A stretch of 64,000 nucleotides of DNA from Dichloromethanomonas sp964477085. Its GTDB lineage: Bacteria; Bacillota; Desulfitobacteriia; Desulfitobacteriales; Syntrophobotulaceae. The position numbers were made by a program, and so were the translations under genes. The notes under the pieces were generated by a model. That model did not search any database. It was given only the letters and a program-made list of their open reading frames with translations, and was not told the DNA's origin. The stretch's first letter is position 1, and the number at the start of each line of letters is the position of its first letter. Positions 43,411-51,247 of this stretch are shown here, one piece after another. The stretch lies in NCBI GenBank assembly GCA_964477085.1, contig CAYZDF010000008.1:5058-69057 (forward strand). Direction: 5' to 3'.

Positions 43411-44052
43411 ATGGAAGCCAGCGTTCGCAAGTCGATTATCGGAGGACAACGACTGGGTATTATGGGAGGAACCTTTGATCCGATTCATTATGGTCATTTA
43501 GTTGCTGCTGAATCGGCCCGAATCGAACTTAGACTCGACCATGTTCTATTCATTCCGACAGGAATTCCACCCCATAAAATAGACCGACCTATTACAGATG
43601 CCGATCTTCGTTTCGAAATGGTAGAGATGTCAATTCGAAGCAATAAATATTTTATGGCATCACGGATGGAGATAGAGCGTGAAGGTCCAACCTATACCAG
43701 CGATACACTAAGAATTTTGCATGACCTTTTTCCTGAACAGGAGCTGTATTTTATTACCGGAAGCGATGCCCTTAGAGAACTCCTGACCTGGCGAGAACCC
43801 GAAGAGATAGTCAAACTAGCCAAGATTGTGGGTGCCTCCAGACCAGGCTACGATTCTCGTGACTTATTAGCTAAAGTCAACCGTAAATTTCCGTTTACCA
43901 AGGGAAGAATATCTCAGCTGGAGGTTCCGGCTTTAGCCATTTCTTCTACCGATATTCGGGTAAGAGTTCAGAACCAGAAGTCTATCCGTTATCTTTTACC
44001 TGATGAAGTCCGTCTTTTTATTAAAACAAACAATCTCTACCTGAACAAATAA
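43411..44052 (+). CDS. nadD: Nicotinate-nucleotide adenylyltransferase
   Basis: NadD adenylates nicotinate mononucleotide in NAD synthesis. GGTFDPIHYGHL is at 19-30 with the HxGH catalytic pair His26/His29, and the C-terminal ISSTDIR motif is present. The 213-residue length is normal, with about 10 extra residues at the N-terminus. GGGGAG precedes the ATG. Confidence 0.96.
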   Translation: MEASVRKSIIGGQRLGIMGGTFDPIHYGHLVAAESARIELRLDHVLFIPTGIPPHKIDRPITDADLRFEMVEMSIRSNKYFMASRMEIEREGPTYTSDTLRILHDLFPEQELYFITGSDALRELLTWREPEEIVKLAKIVGASRPGYDSRDLLAKVNRKFPFTKGRISQLEVPALAISSTDIRVRVQNQKSIRYLLPDEVRLFIKTNNLYLNK

Positions 44053-44055
44053 TAT

Positions 44056-44103
44056 TTGACTTTAAACTGTGTAGTATACTATAGTATAAGTTGCTTATAC
44101 TAT
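44056..44103 (+). promoter_or_regulatory. Promoter with overlapping palindromes ahead of the RRM gene
   Basis: TTGACT at 44056-44061 and TATAGT at 44080-44085 are 18 bp apart. The -10 lies inside the 14-bp palindrome TATACTATAGTATA (44075-44088), which overlaps an inverted repeat ATAGTATAAG-TTG-CTTATACTAT (44081-44103). The second repeat would form a hairpin at the 5' end of the mRNA. Confidence 0.65.
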
Positions 44104-44131
44104 TATCAAAATTAGTTTAGAGGTGAATCTG

Positions 44132-44386
44132 ATGACAAAAACCCTGTATGTGGGAAATCTCCCCTGGAGCACAACTTCAGAGGAACTGATCGAGTTCTTC
44201 TCCCGGTATGGCAATGTTATTGGTAGCAGAATCATTACCGATAGAGAAACTGGTCGTTCAAGAGGCTTTGGCTTCGTTGAAGTAGCTGAGGAAGACGCTG
44301 GGCGTCTGGCTGAAGAGCTCAACGGAAGTGATTTTAACGGCCGTTCACTGACAGTTAACGAAGCAAGACCTCGCCAAACTGTCTAA
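44132..44386 (+). CDS. RRM-domain RNA-binding protein
   Basis: This 84-residue protein is a single RNA recognition motif. RNP2 LYVGNL is at 5-10 and RNP1 RGFGFVEV is at 44-51, both with the aromatic residues that stack on RNA. Such stand-alone RRM proteins occur in cyanobacteria and some Clostridia. AGAGGTGA lies before the ATG at 44132. It is monocistronic, with its own promoter and terminator between nadD and yqeK. Confidence 0.93.
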   Translation: MTKTLYVGNLPWSTTSEELIEFFSRYGNVIGSRIITDRETGRSRGFGFVEVAEEDAGRLAEELNGSDFNGRSLTVNEARPRQTV

Positions 44387-44496
44387 CGATTTGTTTGGGG
44401 GTTTATATTAAGATAAATTGTGTGATTTAATGATTACCGTTATATTTGTTGGTGCTGCGAATTCGAGTTTATCTTAAACATCCCTGGACCCGAGTG

Positions 44497-44535
44497 AATA
44501 CGGTACGGTATGAACTGTACCGTATTATTTTATTC
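44497..44535 (+). terminator. Intrinsic terminator after the RRM gene
   Basis: AATACGGTAC at 44497-44506 pairs with GTACCGTATT at 44517-44526, followed by ATTTTATTC. Confidence 0.78.
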
Positions 44536-44573
44536 ACATTTTTGACGTATTTTCGCAAGGAAGGTCTTAAGCT

Positions 44574-45146
44574 ATGCCTTATCCGCTCGGACATTTCCGT
44601 GTCTTGGCTGCCAAAAATTTAGAATTTGAACGTTTTCAACATACTATCGGTGTTGAAGTTTTTGCCTGTGAGCTTGCCAAGAAATACGGTATTGACCTTG
44701 AAGCAGCGTCCTTAGCTTCTCTTACTCATGATATGGCCAAGGCCTTTTCCATTCAGGAGCAGATCAGTAAAGCTAAGGAATGGAAACTTATCCACTTTCC
44801 TGAGGACTTACATAGTCCTGAAGTCCTGCATGGAAGGATTGCAGCGTATATACTGCAAAACGAGCATGGAATCGATAATGAGGATATTCTTAACGCGGTT
44901 GCCAATCATACCTTGGGCAGGCCAGGCATGTCACCGTTGGAGATGCTTATCTACAGCACAGATCTGACCGAACCGGGTCGAATCTTTCCAGGAGTAGACA
45001 AGCTGCGAGAGAAGTTGTATGATGACCTTAAAGAAGGAACCTTAGCTTGTGTGGAGCATACGATAAATTACCTGAAACAAACCAACAAGCCTATCCATCC
45101 TTTGACCATTCTAACCTATGAAAGCTTGAAAACAGTAAAAGAATAA
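44574..45146 (+). CDS. yqeK: HD-domain diadenosine tetraphosphatase YqeK
   Basis: YqeK-type HD proteins hydrolyse Ap4A symmetrically. The metal-binding residues are His23 in FQHTIGVEVF and the His52-Asp53 pair in LTHDMAKAF, plus a later NHTLGRPGMS. The 190-residue length is typical. AAGGAAGGT precedes the ATG. It is followed by rsfS after 13 bp, the standard order. Confidence 0.93.
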   Translation: MPYPLGHFRVLAAKNLEFERFQHTIGVEVFACELAKKYGIDLEAASLASLTHDMAKAFSIQEQISKAKEWKLIHFPEDLHSPEVLHGRIAAYILQNEHGIDNEDILNAVANHTLGRPGMSPLEMLIYSTDLTEPGRIFPGVDKLREKLYDDLKEGTLACVEHTINYLKQTNKPIHPLTILTYESLKTVKE

Positions 45147-45159
45147 AGGGGGATCCAAT

Positions 45160-45470
45160 TTGGTGCTAGGTGTTGACCAGTTGAATAAAGTTGCTGACTA
45201 TGTTGATGATAAAAAAGGCCGTGATATTACTATATTAGAACTTAAAGGTATATCTATTATTGCTGATTATTTTATCATTGCTACCGGCAATACCACGACC
45301 CAAACCAAAGCTATTACAGATCATCTGTTGGAGAAGCTGCCTGAATTGGGAATACCGATTCTTAGAAAAGAAGGTCTGCCTGAAGCTCATTGGGTTTTAA
45401 TCGATTGCGGTGATCTGGTTATTCATATCATGACACCGGAAACCAGGGAGTTTTACAGTCTGGAAAGACT
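45160..45470 (+). CDS. rsfS: Ribosome silencing factor RsfS (3' end in assembly gap)
   Basis: RsfS binds L14 and blocks subunit joining in starvation. The visible 103 residues contain the DUF143 core: KKGRDITILELKGISIIADYF (split around 18-38), the ATGNTTTQ loop, and the conserved EAHWVLIDCGDLVIHI and REFYSLERL near the C-terminus. Only about 10-15 residues should be missing. The start is TTG at 45160 with AAAGGGGG 8 nt upstream. Any reading frame continuing through the Ns is not meaningful. Confidence 0.92.
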
Positions 45471-45570
45471 NNNNNNNNNNNNNNNNNNNNNNNNNNNNNN
45501 NNNNNNNNNNNNNNNNNNNNNNNNNNNNNNNNNNNNNNNNNNNNNNNNNNNNNNNNNNNNNNNNNNNNNN
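45471..45570. other. Assembly gap (100 N)
   Basis: Exactly 100 undetermined bases, a conventional scaffold placeholder. It removes the end of rsfS and an unknown length of DNA that probably contained a repeat. Confidence 0.97.
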
Positions 45571-45794
45571 AGAAAACCTCTCCTTGAAAATCATCTTCCG
45601 GCTGTCGCTTCCAATCGGCCCTCCATGGCCGTGGAGCTGATTCAGCCATCCAAGTTGAATCCCATCCTCCAGAGCCTTTTTTGACATTATTTCTCGTTAA
45701 GGCATGCCTTCGCGCGTCCATGGCCTTCGATACTTTAGTGCACTTATGCCCTTCCTGACAAACTACCATTATCAAGGGGTAATCAACGCAAAAG
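45571..45794. other. Post-gap region without a recognisable gene
   Basis: This stretch is more GC-rich than its surroundings. No frame in it resembles a known protein. It could be the edge of a mobile element whose body fell into the gap. Confidence 0.4.
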
Positions 45795-45866
45795 TGAGAC
45801 ATAAGAACCGTCCCCCTGTCTCAAGAACCGTCCCCCTGTCTCACCCAGAACCGTCCCCCTGTCTCA
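45795..45866. repeat. Three-copy 20-bp repeat array, REP/RAYT-like
   Basis: AGAACCGTCCCCCTGTCTCA occurs at 45804-45823, again directly at 45824-45843, and at 45847-45866 after CCC. A TGAGAC at 45795-45800 is inverted to the GTCTCA ends, so each unit can form a hairpin. From memory, the motif GAGACAGGGGGACGGTTCT is frequent in Clostridia beside REP-associated Y1 tyrosine transposase genes. No transposase is visible here. Confidence 0.85.
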
Positions 45867-45929
45867 TGCATGTCTCCCCCATGTCTCAGTCTCGAGCCCT
45901 TTGGGCTTGACTTAAGCTAAGGTTTCTAG

Positions 45930-46169
45930 ATAAAATAAAGAGTGGAAAATTTAGATGGTATAAGCACTGAGGGAAATAAGTACTAGCTAGACTTGAATCA
46001 GAGAGGCAGCGGTTGGGTGTGAGCTGCTTTCAAGGGAAGTTGGGAACTCACTCCTGAGCTGTGTCCAGGTAGCAACGGGCACCGGTGAGAACCGTTACAA
46101 TCTTCAAGTTCATGAAATTAGGGTGGTACCGCGGGAGTAGACTCTCGTCCCTTAGGGATGGGAGTTTTT
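45930..46169 (+). promoter_or_regulatory. T-box leader (leucine) with terminator
   Basis: The T-box core AGGGTGGTACCGCG is at 46120-46133. The terminator stem ACTCTCGTCCC (46141-46151)/GGGATGGGAGT (46155-46165) leads to a T-run. In stem I an AGAGA kink-turn motif is near 46001. A CTC triplet followed by A in GGGAACTCA (46047-46049) is the likely leucine specifier. Low charged tRNA-Leu should switch leuS on. Confidence 0.92.
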
Positions 46170-46227
46170 GTGTTTTGTTTTTTATATTTGTTAAATGGGA
46201 AAGAATAGAAACTGGAGGTCGGATAAA

Positions 46228-48714
46228 ATGCAGGAGAAATACCTTTATAATGAAATTGAGCCTAAATGGCAGAAACGGTGGCTGGGACAACAGGCAGGGA
46301 AGACAGACAATGATCCGAACAAAGAAAAGTTTTATGCCTTAGCCATGTTTCCTTATCCATCGGGAAATCTGCACATGGGCCATGTCCGGAACTATTCGAT
46401 CGTGGATGTTATCGCCCGCTTCAAAAGGATGCAGGGCTTTGATGTACTGCACCCGATCGGTTGGGATGCTTTTGGACTTCCCGCTGAAAATGCAGCGATT
46501 AAAAATCAAACGCCCCCCGCTGAGTGGACCTGGAAGAACATCGCCAATATGAAGCGACAACTTCGAGAAATGGGGATCTCCTATGATTGGGATCGCGAGG
46601 TTGCAACCTGCCATCCTGGCTATTACAAATGGACGCAGTGGATTTTCCTCCAATTCTATAAACATGGACTGGTCTATAAGAAAAAAGCGGCCGTCAACTG
46701 GTGTCCATCCTGTGCGACCGTTCTTGCCAATGAGCAGGTTGTTGAGGGGGCCTGTGAACGCTGTGAAACAGCTGTGACCAAAAAAGATCTTGAACAGTGG
46801 TTCTTCAAAATAACTGATTATTCAGAGCAGCTCTTAAATGATCTGGATAAGCTTACCGGATGGCCTGAAAAAGTTAAGACCATGCAGCGCAATTGGATCG
46901 GACGTTCGGAAGGAGCCGAGGCTAAGTTTAAGGTTGAAGGCACCAAAGATATGATTTCGGTATTCACCACCAGAGTAGATACGATCTTCGGTGTCAGCTA
47001 TATTGTATTAGCCCCTGAACATCCGCTGGTAACCCAATTGGTTAAGGGAACAGAGTATGAGAAAGATGTAATGGCCTTTATCGATAAAATGAAAGGTTTA
47101 AATGAGATAGCCCGTACCTCTACAGAGGCTGAAAAAGAGGGGATGTACATCGGACAGCGTTGTATCAATCCCTTAAGCGGAGAGCTTATTCCAATATGGA
47201 TCGCCAACTATGTACTTTTTGAATACGGTACGGGTGCGGTCATGGGCGTACCTGGTCATGATGAGAGAGATTTCGAATTTGCTGAGAAGTATAATCTCCC
47301 GATCAAAAGGGTTATCCTGGATCCCAAGATGTCTGTCGAGGATAAAGATGCTCCGATGGAAGTGGCTTATGTCGACGATGGGATTATGGTCAACTCGGCC
47401 GAATATGATGGTACGGATAATCGTACAGCTTGGGAGCGGATGGTCGGCAAATTGGAAAAATTCCAACTGGGTGAGCGTAAGATCAATTATCGCTTAAGAG
47501 ACTGGCTTATTTCCCGTCAACGTTATTGGGGTGCGCCCATCCCCATGATTTACTGCGATCAATGCGGAACAGTGCCCGTTCCGGATGAGCAGTTACCGGT
47601 AGAACTTCCAGCGGATGTCGTCTTTAAAGCCGGTGAGAATCCGCTTACCACCTCTCAAAGCTTCGTCAATGCCACCTGTCCTCAGTGTGGCGGTAAAGCC
47701 CGCAGAGAGACAGATACCATGGATACATTCATGTGTTCTTCCTGGTACTATCTCAGGTATTGTGATCCCCGCAATACTGAGAAGGCTTTTGAGGAAAAGA
47801 CCACGGCCAAATGGATGAATGTCGATCAATATGTCGGTGGTGTGGAACACGCTATTCTGCACTTGCTCTATTCCCGTTTCTTTACCAAAGCACTCAGGGA
47901 TTTCGGCTATCTGGAAGTTGATGAGCCTTTTGAAAATCTTCTGACACAGGGAATGGTCTGTATGGACGGTTCCAAAATGTCTAAGTCCAAAGGCAACGTC
48001 GTCAGTCCGGAAGAGATCATTGAGAAGTACGGTGCTGATACCGCAAGGATGTTTATCCTCTTTGCTGCACCGCCGGAAAGAGATCTGGAATGGAGTGACC
48101 AGGGAGTTGAAGGGTGTTTCCGTTTCCTTAACCGTGTCTGGCGTCTGGTTGCACAGTATGAAGAGGCACTGAAACAAGGTGGTAAGGAAGTCACACTATC
48201 CTTTGGAAACATTGACGCTAATGCCAAAAAGATGCGCTTTAATACCCATACAGCTATCAAACGGGTTACCAATGATGTGGGAACACGTTTCAATTTCAAT
48301 ACAGCGATCAGTTCCATCATGGAGCTTGTCAATGTTCTGTATCTGTATAAAGAACAAAAAGACGTCAATCTTGCCGTCGCTCGTGAAGGGATCGAAGCTG
48401 TCCTTAAGCTTCTAGCTCCTTTTGCACCCCATATTACCGAAGAACTTTGGAGTGAGCTGGGTTATACCGAGAGCATTCACAAAGAAAGCTGGCCGGTATT
48501 GGATGAAAGTGCTCTGGTAGAAGAAGAAATTACTATCATCCTTCAGGTTAACGGTAAAGTACGGGATAAGGTCCAAGTTCCGGCTGAGATTTCCAAAGAA
48601 GATCTGGAAAAGCTGATTCTGACTTCGGACAAAATCAATCAGTACCTGGAAGGGAAAACGGCCATCAAAGTTATCACTGTCCCGGGGAAACTCGTTAACA
48701 TTGTTGTAAAGTAA
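46228..48714 (+). CDS. leuS: Leucyl-tRNA synthetase
   Basis: LeuS charges tRNA-Leu and edits mischarged products. HMGH is at 49-52 and KMSKS at 583-587. A connective editing domain lies between, along with Cys pairs (CPSC, CDQCG, CPQCG). The 828-residue length is typical. The ATG at 46228 has TGGAGGT upstream; the longer frame to 46195 lacks one. It is controlled by the T-box and followed by a terminator. Confidence 0.98.
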   Translation: MQEKYLYNEIEPKWQKRWLGQQAGKTDNDPNKEKFYALAMFPYPSGNLHMGHVRNYSIVDVIARFKRMQGFDVLHPIGWDAFGLPAENAAIKNQTPPAEWTWKNIANMKRQLREMGISYDWDREVATCHPGYYKWTQWIFLQFYKHGLVYKKKAAVNWCPSCATVLANEQVVEGACERCETAVTKKDLEQWFFKITDYSEQLLNDLDKLTGWPEKVKTMQRNWIGRSEGAEAKFKVEGTKDMISVFTTRVDTIFGVSYIVLAPEHPLVTQLVKGTEYEKDVMAFIDKMKGLNEIARTSTEAEKEGMYIGQRCINPLSGELIPIWIANYVLFEYGTGAVMGVPGHDERDFEFAEKYNLPIKRVILDPKMSVEDKDAPMEVAYVDDGIMVNSAEYDGTDNRTAWERMVGKLEKFQLGERKINYRLRDWLISRQRYWGAPIPMIYCDQCGTVPVPDEQLPVELPADVVFKAGENPLTTSQSFVNATCPQCGGKARRETDTMDTFMCSSWYYLRYCDPRNTEKAFEEKTTAKWMNVDQYVGGVEHAILHLLYSRFFTKALRDFGYLEVDEPFENLLTQGMVCMDGSKMSKSKGNVVSPEEIIEKYGADTARMFILFAAPPERDLEWSDQGVEGCFRFLNRVWRLVAQYEEALKQGGKEVTLSFGNIDANAKKMRFNTHTAIKRVTNDVGTRFNFNTAISSIMELVNVLYLYKEQKDVNLAVAREGIEAVLKLLAPFAPHITEELWSELGYTESIHKESWPVLDESALVEEEITIILQVNGKVRDKVQVPAEISKEDLEKLILTSDKINQYLEGKTAIKVITVPGKLVNIVVK

Positions 48715-48773
48715 AGAAAACCTGACAAAAGCTTAGGAATTGAATAATATATTGTGCTTTAATACAAAAAAAG

Positions 48774-48803
48774 GTCGCTGTGATTAAAATCCAGCGGCTT
48801 TTT
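48774..48803 (+). terminator. Intrinsic terminator after leuS
   Basis: GTCGCTG at 48774-48780 pairs with CAGCGGC at 48792-48798 (one G-U) and is followed by TTTTTATT. Confidence 0.8.
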
Positions 48804-48909
48804 ATTCTTTGGGTTCTGTTATGTCAGAGTTCATTGGCGTTAAGACCAATAAGTGCTTTCAGTGAATAGAGTCAAACAGTTGATGAAGTCCGTTACGTTT
48901 TGATAATCC

Positions 48910-49629
48910 TTAGACGAATAATTGAGTTAAGTCCACATCTAAACCTTCAAAGGTTGGTGATTGCGCTGTTTCTTTGGCCCGATAAACAACATATTCCATA
49001 ATATCATCTTCTGCAAAGACGTATACGTAAACCTCCTGACGGAAAAGGTTGACGATCCAGTACTCTTTAACTCCGGCATGAAGATAGAGATTAAGCTTCT
49101 TGAGCATATCTTTCTTTTGGGTGGATTCGGAGAGAATCTCCACTAACAAAGTGGGTACACCGAAGTATCTTCCTTTTTCATTAATGTTAGCGGTATCACA
49201 GATCACAATAATGTCAGGTTGAACTACATTTTTATTGTCATCGATGGTTAACGTAACATCGAAAGGAGCAGTAAGCGGACGACAAGGCTTACCTTTAAAA
49301 TATTGGTACATGATCGTTAGGAGCTCAACGATGATGCATTGATGATCATAAGAAGGAGAAGCTAACAGATAGACTTCTCCATCGATATATTCATAACGTT
49401 TTTCACTGGCTTCTGAAAGCTTCAAAAAGTCCTCATAAGTAATCCGCTCATTTTTATATGAATAGTCTTCGGCACCCTCGGCAATGGTTGGATAAATTTC
49501 CAGAGGCTCCTTATAGGACTTTATGACCGCTATTTTTTTCCCGTTTTTAGCGATGACTACATCCTCAAACTGAGCAAGTTTCAGATACCGGCCAAAATTA
49601 TTTTGGGCTTCGGTTGACGATATTTCCAT
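48910..49629 (-). CDS. Phd/YefM-like antitoxin domain fused to Uma2-family nuclease domain
   Basis: Residues 1-40 (STEAQNNFGRYLKLAQ, then VVIAKNGKKIAVI) match the N-terminal DNA-binding fold of Phd/YefM antitoxins. Residues 60-237 match the Uma2 (DUF820) PD-(D/E)XK fold, with Asp139 in VVQPDIIVI and Glu164 in LLVEILSES. Uma2 proteins are nuclease-like but of unknown role. No separate toxin gene is next to it. GAGGTG precedes the ATG at 49629. A promoter and an 11-bp palindrome lie immediately upstream, consistent with self-repression through the Phd domain. Confidence 0.85.
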   Translation of the reverse strand: MEISSTEAQNNFGRYLKLAQFEDVVIAKNGKKIAVIKSYKEPLEIYPTIAEGAEDYSYKNERITYEDFLKLSEASEKRYEYIDGEVYLLASPSYDHQCIIVELLTIMYQYFKGKPCRPLTAPFDVTLTIDDNKNVVQPDIIVICDTANINEKGRYFGVPTLLVEILSESTQKKDMLKKLNLYLHAGVKEYWIVNLFRQEVYVYVFAEDDIMEYVVYRAKETAQSPTFEGLDVDLTQLFV

Positions 49630-49639
49630 AAAACACCTC

Positions 49640-49700
49640 GTCTTAGCTAAAATAAATTATTAGCTAAGACATATTATAAAGCATAAAATTTATTTGTAAA
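49640..49700 (-). promoter_or_regulatory. Promoter and palindromic operator of the Phd-Uma2 gene
   Basis: Reading the minus strand, TTTACA (49700-49695) and TATAAT (49678-49673) are 16 bp apart. Directly downstream is a perfect inverted repeat, GTCTTAGCTAA (49670-49660) and TTAGCTAAGAC (49650-49640), with a 9-nt spacer. It covers the predicted transcription start and stops just before the ribosome binding site. Confidence 0.75.
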
Positions 49701-49796
49701 TATTTGGTATGCATTTTATGGATATAATTTTGGTATTTTCAAGAGCATTATTGTTCCGTCTTTAGAAATAAATTTTAAGGCACTTTTGATTTGCTC

Positions 49797-50648
49797 TTAT
49801 ATACACCCTTTCAGGAGTATTGCCCCTGTTATCTGCTCGATCAGTTTGGATTCGAATTCTCTGGCTTTCTTGACTTCGATCCGGGATGGATTCCCACAAT
49901 AACCCAAAGGATACGCTTTTTTAACATCATCCCAGCCCTTGGACCAGACTGCCGCTTCATCAACTGTTGTTTTGGTGGATTGCAGGGTTTTGGCTAGAGA
50001 TGTCCTGACATGATCAGGAAAGACAGCTGACATCCAGCTGGTTTCGAAAGTCCCGGCATGAAGATCTACATAGAGAGAAGGGGATGTAAAGGAAGGCATA
50101 TTATATGGTATTGCAAAATCTTCTGTTCCGGTTAGATTGTATTGGCCCAGACTTTGGTCAGGTATAAGAGTTAAAACATTGATACCCTCAGTTCGAGCCT
50201 GCTTTATAGCTTGGATGATAGCAGAGTTATGCTGTGGATCACCATGAATATTGACGATGATCATGGTGCTGAATCCCCAACGCATGATATCCGAGAGAAT
50301 ATCAAGTAATAGATGGATCATAGTCTGAGATTTAAGATTAAAGGAGCCAGGAAACGAACCTGTTGAATGATTCCTCCCCCAAAAGACAGGAGGAGCAATA
50401 ATGGTGTATTTTTCATGCTGCTGCCAAAGATTTTCCTGTAGTTTTAAACAGATATGATTGGTTAGATAAGTATTTGTCCCTATTGGCAGATGAGGACCGT
50501 ACTCTTCGATGGCCGAGACGGGAATTAGAACAGCTGAACCTCCAGTCGCTGCCTGTTCGATCTCCTTATACGTCATATCAGACATCGATCCTGTCAAGGG
50601 AGGGCTTTTTTTATCCCTTTTCATGAAGGGTATTAAGCTCAATAACAT
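49797..50648 (-). CDS. Creatininase-family protein with altered metal site
   Basis: The 283-residue protein has the creatininase fold motifs: IPVSAIEEYGPHLPIGTN at 42-59, VNIHGDPQHN and DLHAGTFETSWM. In the usual family pattern the first motif reads E-x-H-G-x-H-L-P with a later Asp. Here the first His is Tyr50 and the Asp is Asn59, and the GHGGN motif reads IHGDPQ. The metal centre may therefore be changed. Typical members are amidohydrolases of creatinine or related cyclic amides. GGAGGT precedes the ATG. No catabolic partner genes are nearby. Confidence 0.85.
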   Translation of the reverse strand: MLLSLIPFMKRDKKSPPLTGSMSDMTYKEIEQAATGGSAVLIPVSAIEEYGPHLPIGTNTYLTNHICLKLQENLWQQHEKYTIIAPPVFWGRNHSTGSFPGSFNLKSQTMIHLLLDILSDIMRWGFSTMIIVNIHGDPQHNSAIIQAIKQARTEGINVLTLIPDQSLGQYNLTGTEDFAIPYNMPSFTSPSLYVDLHAGTFETSWMSAVFPDHVRTSLAKTLQSTKTTVDEAAVWSKGWDDVKKAYPLGYCGNPSRIEVKKAREFESKLIEQITGAILLKGCI

Positions 50649-50849
50649 ATTTTATTTACCTCCATCCTCGTTTTCAGTGCCCAATGTATTATTTGCTATG
50701 AAATAGCCTGGTCGCCCATAAATATTTAACTAACTATGTTATTTATAATTTATGCCTTGCTATGCTAAATGTGTTTCTGCTTCGCTAGGCTCAAAAGCTT
50801 ATATCTTATTACACAAACAGCAACATGCAACTTTACAATTCTTTAAGGG

Positions 50850-50878
50850 TTGTAAGGCAAGCCTGAAAGTGATATAAT
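50850..50878 (+). promoter_or_regulatory. Promoter of the opuA operon
   Basis: TTGTAA at 50850-50855 and a perfect TATAAT at 50873-50878 have a 17-bp spacer, about 35 bp ahead of the riboswitch. The 50649-50849 stretch before it shows no gene. Confidence 0.7.
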
Positions 50879-50914
50879 TCTAATGATAAGTACACATGAT
50901 AATTAAAAGCAAAA

Positions 50915-51030
50915 TAATGCTTATTTTTTTTCGGAAAGAGCGGGGGAACCAATTCAGTGGGGCGAATCACATTGCTGTGTAGGGTTAACAGACACCCGAG
51001 TCCGTCAGCTAACTCCGTAAGTTTAAGTCT
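50915..51030 (+). promoter_or_regulatory. c-di-AMP riboswitch (ydaO/yuaA type)
   Basis: The conserved elements of this class are all present in order: CGGAAAGAGCGGGGGAACC (50932-50950), GGGGCGAAT (50959-50967), GTAGGGTTAACAGACACCCGA (from 50979, in part) and TCCGTCAGCTAACTCCGTAAG (in part, 51001-51021). A terminator follows. High c-di-AMP should cause termination and reduce osmolyte import, as known for this class. Confidence 0.93.
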
Positions 51031-51088
51031 GGGCTTCTGGTTTTTATTTTAAAATAGCCATTCCTTGTTTATTTATTTACAAGGTCAA

Positions 51089-51123
51089 GCCCCTTGCTTT
51101 TTGCTGCAATCAAGGGTTTTTTC
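51089..51123 (+). terminator. Riboswitch expression-platform terminator
   Basis: CCCTTG at 51091-51096 pairs with CAAGGG at 51111-51116 and is followed by a run of T (51117-51122). It lies between the c-di-AMP aptamer and opuAA. Confidence 0.85.
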
Positions 51124-51247
51124 TATTTATAAACATTGAGTTTAATGTTCTTTAGATTATTACTAAGCTTTTGCCTTTTGGTGCAAACTAGAATGAATAT
51201 TCATGAAAGCTTTTTGTAATCTGCAAGCTTAAAGGAGGATGGAGAAA

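Noticed and set aside
45397..45802. Minus-strand frames across the first N run
   Set aside because: They read through undetermined bases and antisense to rsfS; the remaining residues match nothing recognisable, including a RAYT transposase.
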